Positions 43,695 to 52,232 of a stretch of DNA of 64,000 nt are shown here, in pieces. Where the stretch lies: contig NZ_JAAGWF010000004.1 of the NCBI RefSeq assembly GCF_010686765.1, forward strand, positions 98,725 through 162,724, in the 5' to 3' direction. The translations under genes were made by a program, and so were the position numbers. Origin of the DNA: Geodermatophilus sabuli (lineage in GTDB: Bacteria > Actinomycetota > Actinomycetes > Mycobacteriales > Geodermatophilaceae). A model generated the notes under the pieces. That model saw only the letters and a program-made list of their open reading frames with translations, had not been told where the DNA came from and did not search any database. Within the stretch, counting starts at the first letter, position 1. Each line of letters starts with the position of its first letter.

Positions 43695-44710
43695 AGCAGA
43701 CCCACCTCCTGCATGAGCTCGGTGACCCGCCGCTGGTCCAGCGCGCCGGGGTCCACGTCCGGGGCCTGCAGGGTGTCCAGCGGCGGGAGCACCTCTGCCG
43801 AGGCGACGCCGGTGCCGACGGCGTACTCGAGCGCGGAGCTGTCGGCCAGCCGTTCCTGGGCCTCGGGGCTGGTCAGGTAGGCCACCAGCTGCTGGGCCTC
43901 CTCGGGCTGGTCGGAGGAGGCGAGGACGCCGGCGCCGGAGACGCTGAGGAAGGCGCCCGGGTCCTGGTTGCCGAACAGGTGCAGCCGCGCGTCGTCGCCC
44001 TTGAGCGCGTTCTCGGCCTGGTCGCGGTACCAGTAGTAGTGGTACATGATCCCGGCGTCGATCTCGCCCTCGTCGGCGGCGACCATGACCGCGGTGTTGC
44101 TCTGGTAGACCTCCGCGTTGCGCTCCAGCCCCTCCAGCCAGGCGCGGGTGGCGTCCTCCCCGCGCAGCGCGAGGACGGCGCTGACGATCGCCTGGAAGTC
44201 CGGGCCGCCGGCGGCGATGCCGATCCGCCCCTCCCACGCCGGGTCGGCCAGGTCCATGATCGAGGCCGGCAGCTCCGCCTCGGGCAGCACGTCGGGGTTG
44301 TGGACGAGGACGGTGGAGCGGGCCGCGAAGCCGGTCCAGTTGCCCGACGAGGGGCGGAACTGCTCGCCGACCTGCTCCAGCGTCGCGGCGTCGAGCGGGG
44401 CGAGCAGCCCCTCGGTGTCGAGGATGTCGATCGAGGGGCTGTTCTCGGTCAGGAAGACGTCGGCGGGCGAGGCCTCCCCCTCCTGGACGATCTGGTTGGC
44501 CAGCTCGGCGTCGTTCGCGTCGCGGAACTCCAGCTCGATGCCGGTCTCGTCGGTGAACCCCTCGACCATCGTGCGGACCAGGCTCTCGTGCTGGGCGCTG
44601 TAGACGGTCAGCGTCGGAGCGGCCGACGCCTCGTCCCCGCAACCCGCGAGCACCCCGCCGGTGGCCAGGGCGGCGAGGATGGTGGCGGTGGTCCGCCGCG
44701 GCCTGAACAC
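43691..44710 (-). CDS. fbpA: Iron(III) ABC transporter substrate-binding lipoprotein
   Basis: A 339-residue periplasmic-type binding protein. Lipoprotein signal with lipobox LAGC (about residue 25), then LTVYSAQHESLVRTMVEGF, the start seen in ferric-binding FbpA proteins, EFRDANDAELANQI and the tyrosines of MYHYYWYRDQ, candidate iron ligands. The GTG at 44710 has AGGAGG seven bases upstream. An iron box lies in the promoter. Confidence 0.93.
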   Translation of the reverse strand: MFRPRRTTATILAALATGGVLAGCGDEASAAPTLTVYSAQHESLVRTMVEGFTDETGIELEFRDANDAELANQIVQEGEASPADVFLTENSPSIDILDTEGLLAPLDAATLEQVGEQFRPSSGNWTGFAARSTVLVHNPDVLPEAELPASIMDLADPAWEGRIGIAAGGPDFQAIVSAVLALRGEDATRAWLEGLERNAEVYQSNTAVMVAADEGEIDAGIMYHYYWYRDQAENALKGDDARLHLFGNQDPGAFLSVSGAGVLASSDQPEEAQQLVAYLTSPEAQERLADSSALEYAVGTGVASAEVLPPLDTLQAPDVDPGALDQRRVTELMQEVGLL

Positions 44711-44726
44711 GTGATGTCCTCCTGGG

Positions 44727-44745
44727 ATAGGCAAGGCAAGCCTGA
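44727..44745. promoter_or_regulatory. Candidate IdeR/DtxR iron box before the iron transporter
   Basis: ATAGGCAAGGCAAGCCTGA matches the 19-bp DtxR/IdeR consensus at AGG, AG, C, A, CCT and the final A. It lies 17 bp upstream of the binding-protein start and 42 bp from the divergent acetyltransferase, so iron could regulate both. Confidence 0.7.
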
Positions 44746-44786
44746 GCAGAAGGTGTACCACCTGCGGGAGGATGAGGGCGCCGGCC

Positions 44787-45257
44787 ATGGGCTACAACTC
44801 CTCTGTGACGTCGCTGCCCGCCCCTCCGCCGCTGCGTTCGGCGCACTTCGCCGAGCTGAGCCCGTTCGAGGTCTACGCGCTGTGCCGACTGCGGGTGGAC
44901 GTCTTCGTCGTGGAGCAGCAGTGCCCCTATCCCGAGCTGGACGGGCGGGACGTCGAGCCGGCGACCGTGCACCTGTGGTTCGAGGAGGACGGGACGGCGC
45001 TGGCCACGATCCGCGTCCTCGACGACGGGGACACCCGGGCGATCGGCCGGGTCGCCACGGCGGCGACGGCCCGCGGCCGGGGGCTGGCGGCGCGGCTGAT
45101 CGAGGCCGGCATCGAGCTGTGCGGCGACGTCCCGATCACCATGGGCGCCCAGGCCCACCTGGAGGGCTGGTACGGGCGCTTCGGTTTCCGCCGCAGTGGC
45201 CCCGACTACGTCGAGGACGGCATCCCGCACCTGCCGATGCGCCGCGAGCCCGCCTGA
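44787..45257 (+). CDS. ElaA-like GNAT acetyltransferase
   Basis: A 156-residue GNAT enzyme of the ElaA type: SAHFAELSPFEVYALCRLRVDVFVVEQQCPYPELD, then the acetyl-CoA pyrophosphate loop RVATAATARGRGLAARL, and the end AHLEGWYGRFGFRRSGPDYVEDGIPH. ATG at 44787 with GAGGG eight bases upstream; ATG at 44772 is an alternative. Substrate unknown. Its 3' end overlaps the convergent blh gene by about 52 bp. Confidence 0.9.
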   Translation: MGYNSSVTSLPAPPPLRSAHFAELSPFEVYALCRLRVDVFVVEQQCPYPELDGRDVEPATVHLWFEEDGTALATIRVLDDGDTRAIGRVATAATARGRGLAARLIEAGIELCGDVPITMGAQAHLEGWYGRFGFRRSGPDYVEDGIPHLPMRREPA

Positions 45258-46213
45258 CCCGCCCGCGGCCCCTGCACCCGGTCCAGCCAGCCGACCACGA
45301 GGGCGTGCGGCACGGTCAGTGCAGCGAGCACCGGCAGCAGCGCGGCGACGACGTCCAGCCGGTCGTCCCCGGCGGCCGCCAGCAGCGCGAGCGCGCTCCC
45401 CGCGACGGCCGTCGGCAGGGCCGCAGCGCGCGCGAACCGACCCAGCGGCGGCCCGGCGCGGCCGGCCGCGAGGTCGGCGGCGTTCCGGGGGTCCTCCGCG
45501 ACGACCCGGGCGACGTGCCGGGTCGAGTGCCAGGCGCCGAAGTAGACGCCCAGGGCCGCCGGCGGCGGCAGCACCAGCACGACCGTCGTCAGGAGCGCCA
45601 GCTCACCGGCCTCCATGAGGCGTCGACGGGCGAGCAGCGCTGCGCCGAGCAGCGCGGCTGCCCCGATGACCGCGGGCACGGTCCAGCCCGGCAGCAGCGG
45701 TGCTGCGCCCGCCCGGTCCGGGACGACCCGGCCGACGACGGCGGCGGCGTCCGGGAACGGCCGGGCCAGCGGGACCACGAGGACGACGGCGCCGACGACG
45801 AGTGCCGCGGCTGCCCGGCGGCGCACCGGGACGCCGGCGCGCAGGTGGGCGACGGCGGTCTCGCCGCTGCCGAAGTGCCAGACCGAGAGCGCGACGAAGA
45901 CCGCCAGCCCCGGCCCCGGCGCCCAGCGGAACGCCAGGTAGGCCAGGACGGCGAGCGCTGCGTACCCACCGGCGAGTGCGGCCAGCTGCACCGGGCCGAG
46001 TCCCAGCCGGCGGGCGGGCAGGAGGTGGTCCACGGCCCCGTGCGGCAGCCCCAGGAGCAGCCCGGCGAGCAGCACCGCCCAGGAGGCGGAACCGACTGCG
46101 CCGGGCGCGACCAGCCCGACGCCGAGCGCCGCGACCGTGGCCGCCACCGACACGGTGGTCGCCGTCCGGACCGCCGCCCGGACCGGCGTGCGCTCCCCCG
46201 CCGCCGCGGTCAG
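45206..46213 (-). CDS. blh: Brp/Blh-family beta-carotene 15,15'-dioxygenase
   Basis: A membrane oxygenase that splits beta-carotene into two retinals. Conserved histidine motifs are GLPHGAVDHLL, VWHFGSGETAVAH, YFGAWHSTRHVARV and VPHALVVGWLD. Directly follows the rhodopsin gene, supplying its chromophore. The start is ambiguous: CTG at 46213 overlaps the rhodopsin stop (CTGA) and gives 335 residues; GTG at 46153 gives 315 residues and begins in span 1. Carotenoid synthesis genes are not in this window. Confidence 0.9.
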   Translation of the reverse strand: MTAAAGERTPVRAAVRTATTVSVAATVAALGVGLVAPGAVGSASWAVLLAGLLLGLPHGAVDHLLPARRLGLGPVQLAALAGGYAALAVLAYLAFRWAPGPGLAVFVALSVWHFGSGETAVAHLRAGVPVRRRAAAALVVGAVVLVVPLARPFPDAAAVVGRVVPDRAGAAPLLPGWTVPAVIGAAALLGAALLARRRLMEAGELALLTTVVLVLPPPAALGVYFGAWHSTRHVARVVAEDPRNAADLAAGRAGPPLGRFARAAALPTAVAGSALALLAAAGDDRLDVVAALLPVLAALTVPHALVVGWLDRVQGPRAGQAGSRRIGRCGMPSST

Positions 46214-47229
46214 GACCGGTCGCCTCGTCGCCGACCGCCACCGGCCTGCTCGCCGCGCGCGGACGCACCGCTGCCCTGCCCCCCGCCGGGGTCGCCGTCC
46301 CGCTGACGGCGGGCGTCGTCCCCGGGCCGGCTCATCCGCGCGAGCACCGCGGGCGACACCCTCGCCAGCTCGGGCAGCACGCCGTCGCTCTTGTGCACGT
46401 GCGACGACCAGACCGGCTCCGGGTGGGTGTCGACGCCGGCGGCGACGTCCTCGGCGGTGCGCAGCTTGGCCACCTTGTGGATCAGGACGCCGAACCCGAT
46501 CTTGGCGACGACGTCGGCCGCCGAGTAGCCGACCTGCATCGCGGTGTACCAGGCGGGCGTGACGTCGGCGAAGACCGGTACCGCGTAGACCAGCGGGTAG
46601 ATGCCGAAACTGGCCAGCAGCACGATGGTCGCGTTGCGCAGGCTGACCGCGGCCTCGGCGCCCATGGTCGGCAGCGACCGGCGGACGGCGCCGATCAGGG
46701 CGACGTAGAGGTAGGCGAAGAACGCGGTGCTGATCAGGCCCCACACCACGAGCGCGGTGGTGTCGCGGCCCTGGTCGAGCACCTGCGCGCCCAGGTAGCC
46801 GGTGGCGATCATCAGGAACGCCGCGGCCATCGTGCTGAACCGCAGCCGGCGGGCGGCCTTCCCGGCCACCGAGCACACCGCCAGCAGCTCGACGGTCAGC
46901 AGCGGGACGGTGACCGACCAGTCGATGTAGCGGGTGCTCTCCGTCGTCCGCGCCTCCTCGGTGGGCACGTAGACGCCGTCCTCCAGGCGGAACCCGGTGT
47001 CCCAGTCCAGGTAGAGCAGGAGGTAGGCCGCCGTGGCCACGGCGGCCAGGCAGACCGCGGCGTAGGCCGAGGGCCGGTAGCGGGCCGACACCTCCTCCCG
47101 GCTGGCCCAGGCGTACAGCAGGTAGGCCAGCAGGGCGAAGCCGGCGCCGAGGACGGCGAACTGCACGACGTCGTAGAGGCCCAGCGGCATCGTCTGCAGC
47201 TCGGGGACGGGCGGGTCGGACGGATCCAC
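46210..47229 (-). CDS. Xanthorhodopsin-like light-driven proton pump
   Basis: A 339-residue, seven-helix rhodopsin. Helix C reads RYIDWSVTVPLLTVEL: Asp103 (proton acceptor), Thr107 and Glu114 (donor), the DTE set of outward proton pumps. Leu111 at the tuning site predicts green absorption. Helix G has Asp239 and the retinal Lys243 (ADVVAK). Helix E has WGLIST with Gly164, which aligns with the glycine that opens the carotenoid-antenna pocket in xanthorhodopsin. The helix B His paired with the acceptor in XR appears replaced by Leu70. A hydrophilic Gly/Arg/Asp tail of about 70 residues follows helix G. GTG at 47229; ATG at 47190 possible. Confidence 0.93.
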   Translation of the reverse strand: MDPSDPPVPELQTMPLGLYDVVQFAVLGAGFALLAYLLYAWASREEVSARYRPSAYAAVCLAAVATAAYLLLYLDWDTGFRLEDGVYVPTEEARTTESTRYIDWSVTVPLLTVELLAVCSVAGKAARRLRFSTMAAAFLMIATGYLGAQVLDQGRDTTALVVWGLISTAFFAYLYVALIGAVRRSLPTMGAEAAVSLRNATIVLLASFGIYPLVYAVPVFADVTPAWYTAMQVGYSAADVVAKIGFGVLIHKVAKLRTAEDVAAGVDTHPEPVWSSHVHKSDGVLPELARVSPAVLARMSRPGDDARRQRDGDPGGGQGSGASARGEQAGGGRRRGDRS

Positions 47230-47318
47230 GGACGACTCCGATGGCCGGGGGAGGTGAGCGGGTGGCTACCCGCGGTCGCCGCCCGTCCAACCGTCGTCGC
47301 CGTGGACCCGTCCGCCGC

Positions 47319-48851
47319 TCAGCGGTGGTGCCGGAACGGGCCGGTGATGGCGAACACGTAGCCCGGGGTCGCCGGGTCGGCTCCCTCGTCCGTGCCCTCC
47401 TCACCCTCCTCCGGGCTGCTGCCGTCCCCCTGGATGTTGGCGAACAGGATCCGGCGGTCCGGCGAGAAGTTGGGGCCGGTGAACTCCGACTGGGCCTCGG
47501 TCTCGTTGCGGGCGAAGAAGAACGCCTCCCCGTCGTCGGTGGCCCCGACCAGGTGCTGGGCGCCCTCGCCGTCCTCGGCGATCATCACGCCGCCGAACGG
47601 CGAGACCGTGATGTTGTCCGGTCCGTCGGGGTCGCCGTCCTGGTCGGTCGGCGTGTAGGCGAAGAGCAACGTCAGCTCGATCGTCTGCTTCCGCGCGTCG
47701 AGGAACCACACCTGCCCGTCGTGGGACGCGGCGCTCGCCTCCTCGGGGTCGTCCTCGGGCGTACGGGCGAACGAGGCGGTGAAGTAGGCGCCGCCGTCTC
47801 CCCACCACATGCCCTCGAGCTTCTGGCTGCGGGTGATCTGGTCGTCGGCGAACTGCTCGCGGGTGGGCGTCGTGGTGGCGTCCCGGTCCTCGACCGCTGC
47901 CCACTTCAGGGAGTACCTGGTGCCGATCTCCTGGGCGACGGAGAGGTCCCGGACGAGCTGCCCCTGACGGTCGTGGGCCTGCATGGCCTCGAGGACCCCA
48001 TCGGTGTCGCCGAGCTCCTTGAGCGCGCCCCGGCCGAGCCGGAACTCGCGCGGCGGCGTCCAGCGGTAGAGGAGACCGTAGGGGCCGCTCGCGTCCTCGG
48101 TGAGGTAGAGCTGCTCCGTGCGGGGGTCGACGACGACGGCCTCGTGGGCGTAGCGGCCGAGCGCCTTGATCGGCTTGGGGTCCCGGTTGTCGTCCTGGTC
48201 GTACGGGTCGACCTCGAAGACGTACCCGTGCCGCTTGGTCAGCGGCCCGTAGCTGCCCTCGTCCCCCTCGACCGCCTCGGTCTCCTCGCAGGTCAGCCAG
48301 GTGTTCCACGGGGTGACGCCACCGGCGCAGTTGTTGTGCGTGCCGGCCAGGCTGACGTACTCGCGGACCCGCTTGCCGTCCCGGTCGACCTCGATGTTCG
48401 TGGTCCCGCCCCCGGCGGCCGGGTCGTAGGTGAGGCCCTCGAGCGGCGGCACGGGGTTCTCCTCGTCGCCGCCGACCTCGTGGTTGGTCACCAGCACCGC
48501 GCCACCGCGGCGCAGCGGGAAGCTCGCGCTGCCGTCCGGGTCGGCCGGGGTCTTCGAGCCGTCCTCCATCACGGTGACACCGGTCTCGGCGATGATCGTG
48601 TAGGTGAAGCCGGCCGGCAGGGCCAGGATGCCCTTCGGGTCGGGGACGAGCGGCCCGTAGCCCACCTCCCCGTCGCGGCCCTTGCCGCGGCCGTCGCCAC
48701 GACCGTCCTGCGCGGCGGCCGGTCCGGCGCCGAACAGGGTGTCGACGCTGCCGACCAGGACGATGCCGAGCCCGGTCGTCGCGCCGCGGCCCAGGAGGCT
48801 GCGCCGGGAGAGCCCGGCCTTGGAGTCGTTGAGGTCTTCCGAGGTGGTCAC
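47319..48851 (-). CDS. Tat-exported PhoX/DUF839 phosphatase family protein
   Basis: A 510-residue protein with a twin-arginine signal (SRRSLLGRGATTGLGIVL, cleaved near GPAAAQ). The body is the DUF839/PhoX beta-propeller: VLVTNHEVGG, NNCAGGVTPWNTWLTCEET, GRYAHEAVVVDP and LKWAAVEDRDA. PhoX enzymes are Ca/Fe alkaline phosphatases, though many DUF839 proteins are untested. The C-terminus has an acidic Gly/Glu insert (SSPEEGEEGTDEG). GTG at 48851 with GAGAGG upstream. Confidence 0.92.
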   Translation of the reverse strand: MTTSEDLNDSKAGLSRRSLLGRGATTGLGIVLVGSVDTLFGAGPAAAQDGRGDGRGKGRDGEVGYGPLVPDPKGILALPAGFTYTIIAETGVTVMEDGSKTPADPDGSASFPLRRGGAVLVTNHEVGGDEENPVPPLEGLTYDPAAGGGTTNIEVDRDGKRVREYVSLAGTHNNCAGGVTPWNTWLTCEETEAVEGDEGSYGPLTKRHGYVFEVDPYDQDDNRDPKPIKALGRYAHEAVVVDPRTEQLYLTEDASGPYGLLYRWTPPREFRLGRGALKELGDTDGVLEAMQAHDRQGQLVRDLSVAQEIGTRYSLKWAAVEDRDATTTPTREQFADDQITRSQKLEGMWWGDGGAYFTASFARTPEDDPEEASAASHDGQVWFLDARKQTIELTLLFAYTPTDQDGDPDGPDNITVSPFGGVMIAEDGEGAQHLVGATDDGEAFFFARNETEAQSEFTGPNFSPDRRILFANIQGDGSSPEEGEEGTDEGADPATPGYVFAITGPFRHHR

Positions 48852-49041
48852 GCGCTGGCCTCTCTCTGGAGCGTCGTCGGTCGAGGGCCCACGCTCGGCA
48901 GCCGAGGTGACCACCAGCCCAACGCCGGCCGAACGACGCCGGTCCGGGGACGGCACGCCGGGGGAACCGCACGGCGCGTCGCCGGGACACGCCTCCTGGG
49001 TGCCCGTCCGCTCACAGGCTGTCGAGGAGCACCATCGCGCC

Positions 49042-49344
49042 GTGGAACCGACCGGAGTCCTGCTCGACGCCGCGACCCGCCTGGAGCAGCTCGCCGCGCG
49101 GACGACGCCCGGCGACTGGCGGACCGCGGGGCTGCTGGCGAGCCGGCCCGAGGTGGTCGCCCACTCGGAGGACGGCCGCACCGAGCACGTCGCCGAGGCG
49201 CGGGCCGGTTCGGGCGCCTGGATCGCGGCGCTCTCCCCCGCCCTGGCCGTGCCCCTGGCCGCGTGGCTGCGGGCGGCGGCGTCCGCACCGGTCCAGCCGG
49301 CCGCGGAGGCGTTCGCGCGCGCTCTGCTGGCGCGGCTGCCGTGA
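49042..49344 (+). CDS. Hypothetical protein, helical
   Basis: A 100-residue protein: DAATRLEQLAARTTPGDWRTAGLLASRPEVVAHSED then AGSGAWIAALSPALAVPLAAWLRAAA. Codon use is fully coding-like. The pattern recalls a small conserved family in actinobacteria and their phages without known function. GTG start chosen at the first conserved-looking residue. Confidence 0.7.
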   Translation: MEPTGVLLDAATRLEQLAARTTPGDWRTAGLLASRPEVVAHSEDGRTEHVAEARAGSGAWIAALSPALAVPLAAWLRAAASAPVQPAAEAFARALLARLP

Positions 49345-49501
49345 GCCGGCGACCGCGCGGAGACCCGTCCCCCCGAACCGGGCCTCCGCGCGGCGCCGGG
49401 ACACTGTACGAGACGAGGGGGTTCTGTTTCGAGTCCTGGCGGCGGCACGGACCTGCCACGGCCCACTGGACGCGCTCCCCACCGGGCGGGACGATCGGGA
49501 C

Positions 49502-49885
49502 GTGGCCTCCGCTCCCGACCCGGCCCGCCGGCGGGCGTACGCGCACGACGCCGTCGTCGAGATGACCGGCGACGGGGACGATCGGGCACCGGGTGGGGCG
49601 GTCACCGTGGCGCTGTGCGGCAGCTGGTCGCACGAGCCGCCCTGCCCGCTGGCGCCGCACCACACCGCCGCCGACCGGGTGGACGACCGGGTCCGGTTGC
49701 GGCTGCTGTTCGCGACGGACCCGGACGACGAGGCGCGGGTGCGCGCCCTGGTCGAGGACGCCCTCGCCCGCGGGGAGGGCGTGGACCCGCACGGTGCGGT
49801 CAGCTGGTGGCGCCTGCTGGAGGCGGCGCCGTCCGCTGTCCGGCCGGAGGAGCGGGAGCACGCCGAGCGGCTGGTCCGGAGCTGA
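49502..49885 (+). CDS. Hypothetical protein
   Basis: A 127-residue protein with VTVALCGSWSHEPPCPLAPHHTAA and an Arg/Glu-rich C-terminal half. The spaced Cys and His residues could bind a metal. No family recognised, no signal or span. The GTG start is tentative. Confidence 0.7.
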   Translation: MASAPDPARRRAYAHDAVVEMTGDGDDRAPGGAVTVALCGSWSHEPPCPLAPHHTAADRVDDRVRLRLLFATDPDDEARVRALVEDALARGEGVDPHGAVSWWRLLEAAPSAVRPEEREHAERLVRS

Positions 49886-49935
49886 CGTCGGCGCCGCCTG
49901 CGCCACGTGCTGGGACGGGCTCCTACGGTGGCGGC

Positions 49936-50685
49936 GTGGCCGCCTCGGACACCCCTCCCCCGGCATACCTCGTCGACGCCGCGGACAAGGCGCTGCAGCT
50001 CGTCGCCCTGCTGCAGACGACCGAGTCGGTGAGCGTCAGCGAGGCCGCCACGGCCCTCGGCGTGGCGCGCTCCACCGCCCACCGGCTGCTGGCGACGCTG
50101 CGGCACCGGGACTTCGCGGTCCAGTCCGGGGACCGGCGCTACCGGGCGGGGCCGGCGCTGCGTCGCACGGTGACCCGCCCCCGGTCGACGACGGCGCTGG
50201 TCGAGCTCGCCGCACCGCTGCTCCGCCGGCTCCGCGACGAGGTGGACGAGACCGTCCACGTGGTCGTGCTCGACGGCACCGACGTGGTGTTCCTGCACAG
50301 CGAGGAGAGCCGCCAGCCGCTGCGGATCGGCTCCCGGGCCGGCGCCCGGCTGCCCGCCCGGCACACCTCCGGGGGCAAGGTGCTGCTGGCCGCGCTGCCC
50401 CCGGCCGAGGTGGACGCCCTGCTCGGCGGTGAGCTGACACCGGCGGAGCTGGCCGCGCTGCACGAGCACCTGGCCGGCGTGCGCGCCGTCGGCCACGGGC
50501 TCAACCAGGGCGACACCGAGCCCGGGATCAGTGCGATCGGCGTCCCGGTGCTCGACGACCGCGGCGCCGCCATCGCCGCGGTCTCGGTGTCGGTGCCGGC
50601 GATGCGGCTGCGCCGGGCCCGGGTGCCGGAGCTGGTGGGGGCGTTGCGCCGCTGCGCGGCCGAGCTCACCAGCCTCGCGGGCTGA
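49936..50685 (+). CDS. IclR-family regulator (copy 1)
   Basis: A 249-residue regulator: winged helix VSVSEAATALGVARSTAHRLLATLRHRDF (about 30-60) and an effector domain with HVVVLDGTDVVFLHSEES, LPARHTSGGKVLLAALPP and GISAIGVPVLDDRG. It is convergent with the gentisate operon and paralogous to the IclR at 53650. Probably responds to an aromatic acid. Confidence 0.92.
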   Translation: MAASDTPPPAYLVDAADKALQLVALLQTTESVSVSEAATALGVARSTAHRLLATLRHRDFAVQSGDRRYRAGPALRRTVTRPRSTTALVELAAPLLRRLRDEVDETVHVVVLDGTDVVFLHSEESRQPLRIGSRAGARLPARHTSGGKVLLAALPPAEVDALLGGELTPAELAALHEHLAGVRAVGHGLNQGDTEPGISAIGVPVLDDRGAAIAAVSVSVPAMRLRRARVPELVGALRRCAAELTSLAG

Positions 50686-50718
50686 CCGACGGCCCCGGGG
50701 CGTCGTCCGCACGCCGGG

Positions 50719-51408
50719 TCACAGCCAGGCCGGCACCTCGGGGATGCCTCCGTCGGCGGTCAGCCCCTCGCCCCGGCTGCGGCCGGTCAGCCAGCCGGTG
50801 ACGGCCGGCAGCGGGCCCGAGACGGCGACCGCCCCGGTCCCCCACTCCCGGTCGCCGGCGAAGACCACCACGTCGGGCACCTGGTCGCGGCGGTCCCACA
50901 TCCGGAAGACGTCGTCCACCATCGCGGCCTGCACCTCCTCGGCGACGTCGCCGAAACCGACTCCGGCGTCGAGGTCGACGGCGTGCACGTACACCTCGCG
51001 GCAGCGCATCCAGGGCACCTCGGCCGCCGGCACCGCACGCCCCTGGGCGGTCTCCACCTGCGCCGACCAGGCCTCCTCCGGCAGGCCCTGCACCGCGTCG
51101 GCCAGCCGGGCGGTGGCCGCCAGAACCTGGGCGCGCAGCGCCGGCGCCTGCAGCGCGGCGGACTCGGCGATGCCGGCGTCACGCGCCTCGGGCGTGGGGT
51201 ACATCGGCGTCCTGACCCCCGTACGCGCCCAGGTGAGCAGGTTGACCAGCGCGTCGGCGTTGCGGGCCACGTGCGCGAGGACGTGCCGGCGGTCCCAGCC
51301 GGGCAGCAGCGAGGGGACGTCGAACTCCTCGTCGGTGAGCCGCCCCAGTGCGGTGCCGAACAGCCGCTCGCCGTCGGCCCACCAGGTCAGCGTCTCGGGC
51401 CGGCTCAT
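50719..51408 (-). CDS. Mycothiol-dependent maleylpyruvate isomerase
   Basis: A 229-residue DinB-like enzyme: LLPGWDRRHVLAHVARNADALVNLLTWARTG (zinc His) and VPWMRCREVYVHAVDLDAGVGF (second His group), the pattern of the mycothiol-dependent maleylpyruvate isomerase family. Converts maleylpyruvate to fumarylpyruvate, step 2 of gentisate breakdown. ATG overlaps the hydrolase stop by 4 bp (ATGA). The role is supported by operon mates for steps 1 and 3. Confidence 0.9.
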   Translation of the reverse strand: MSRPETLTWWADGERLFGTALGRLTDEEFDVPSLLPGWDRRHVLAHVARNADALVNLLTWARTGVRTPMYPTPEARDAGIAESAALQAPALRAQVLAATARLADAVQGLPEEAWSAQVETAQGRAVPAAEVPWMRCREVYVHAVDLDAGVGFGDVAEEVQAAMVDDVFRMWDRRDQVPDVVVFAGDREWGTGAVAVSGPLPAVTGWLTGRSRGEGLTADGGIPEVPAWL

Positions 51409-52232
51409 GCCCGCTTCTCCGCCACGCAGGTGTTGCGGCACTCGCCCAGGCCGGCGATCGCGGTGGTCAGCACCGCGCCCGGGGTGAGGTACCGCGGTGG
51501 CTTGCGGGCGTGGCCGACGCCGCCGGGAGTGCCCAGGGCGAGCACGTCACCGGGGTCGAGCGTCACGATCGTCGACACGTAGGCGATGGTCGCGACGGCG
51601 CCGAACACCATGTCCGAGGTGTTGGCCCGCTGCACCACCTCGCCGTCGACCGCGCAGGTCAGGTCCAGCCCGGTGCCGGCCTCGTCGGGCGTCACCAGCT
51701 CCGGGCCGAGCGGGGTCGTGGCCTCGAAGGTCTTGCCCTGCAGCCACTGCAGCGTGCGGTACTGCCAGTCCCGGGCGGTGACGTCGTTGAGCACGGTGTA
51801 GCCCGCGATGGCGGCCTCGGCGGTCGCCTCGTCGGCGTGCCGCACCCGCTGCCCGACCACCACGGCCAGCTCGGCCTCCCAGTCCACGGCCTCGGACGCG
51901 GCGGGGAGCACCACGTCGTCGTGCGCGCCGATCAGCGCCTCGGCGAACTTGGCGAACAGGGTCGGGTACTGCGGGGTGTCCCGGCCCATCTCCCGGATGT
52001 GGGCGCCGTAGTTGACGCCCACGCAGATGACCTTGCCCGGCCGCGGGACGACCGGTGCGTAGTCGAGGCCGGCCCGGTCGTGCGCCGGGCCGTCGGCGGC
52101 CGCGGCGACGTCCCGCCACCCGGGGACGGCGAGCAGCTCGCCGACGTCGGCGTGGCCGGTCTCGACGGCCCGGTCGCCGTCGACGCGGACGGCGCGGGTG
52201 CCGGCGGCGGTGCGGATCGTGGCGAGGCGCAT
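51405..52232 (-). CDS. Fumarylacetoacetate hydrolase-family protein (fumarylpyruvate hydrolase)
   Basis: A 275-residue FAH-fold enzyme. GKVICVGVNYGAHIREMG, the metal site DWEAELAVVVG, YTVLNDVTARDWQ and VLALGTPGGVGHARKPP are standard. In the gentisate route it splits fumarylpyruvate into fumarate and pyruvate. ATG overlaps the dioxygenase stop by one base (TGATG). Substrate assigned from the operon. Confidence 0.92.
   Translation of the reverse strand: MRLATIRTAAGTRAVRVDGDRAVETGHADVGELLAVPGWRDVAAAADGPAHDRAGLDYAPVVPRPGKVICVGVNYGAHIREMGRDTPQYPTLFAKFAEALIGAHDDVVLPAASEAVDWEAELAVVVGQRVRHADEATAEAAIAGYTVLNDVTARDWQYRTLQWLQGKTFEATTPLGPELVTPDEAGTGLDLTCAVDGEVVQRANTSDMVFGAVATIAYVSTIVTLDPGDVLALGTPGGVGHARKPPRYLTPGAVLTTAIAGLGECRNTCVAEKRA

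Noticed and set aside
43695..45230. In-frame upstream extension of the iron permease on the minus strand
   Set aside because: It overlaps the whole binding-protein gene in another frame and reads as Arg/Gly/Ala-rich noise.
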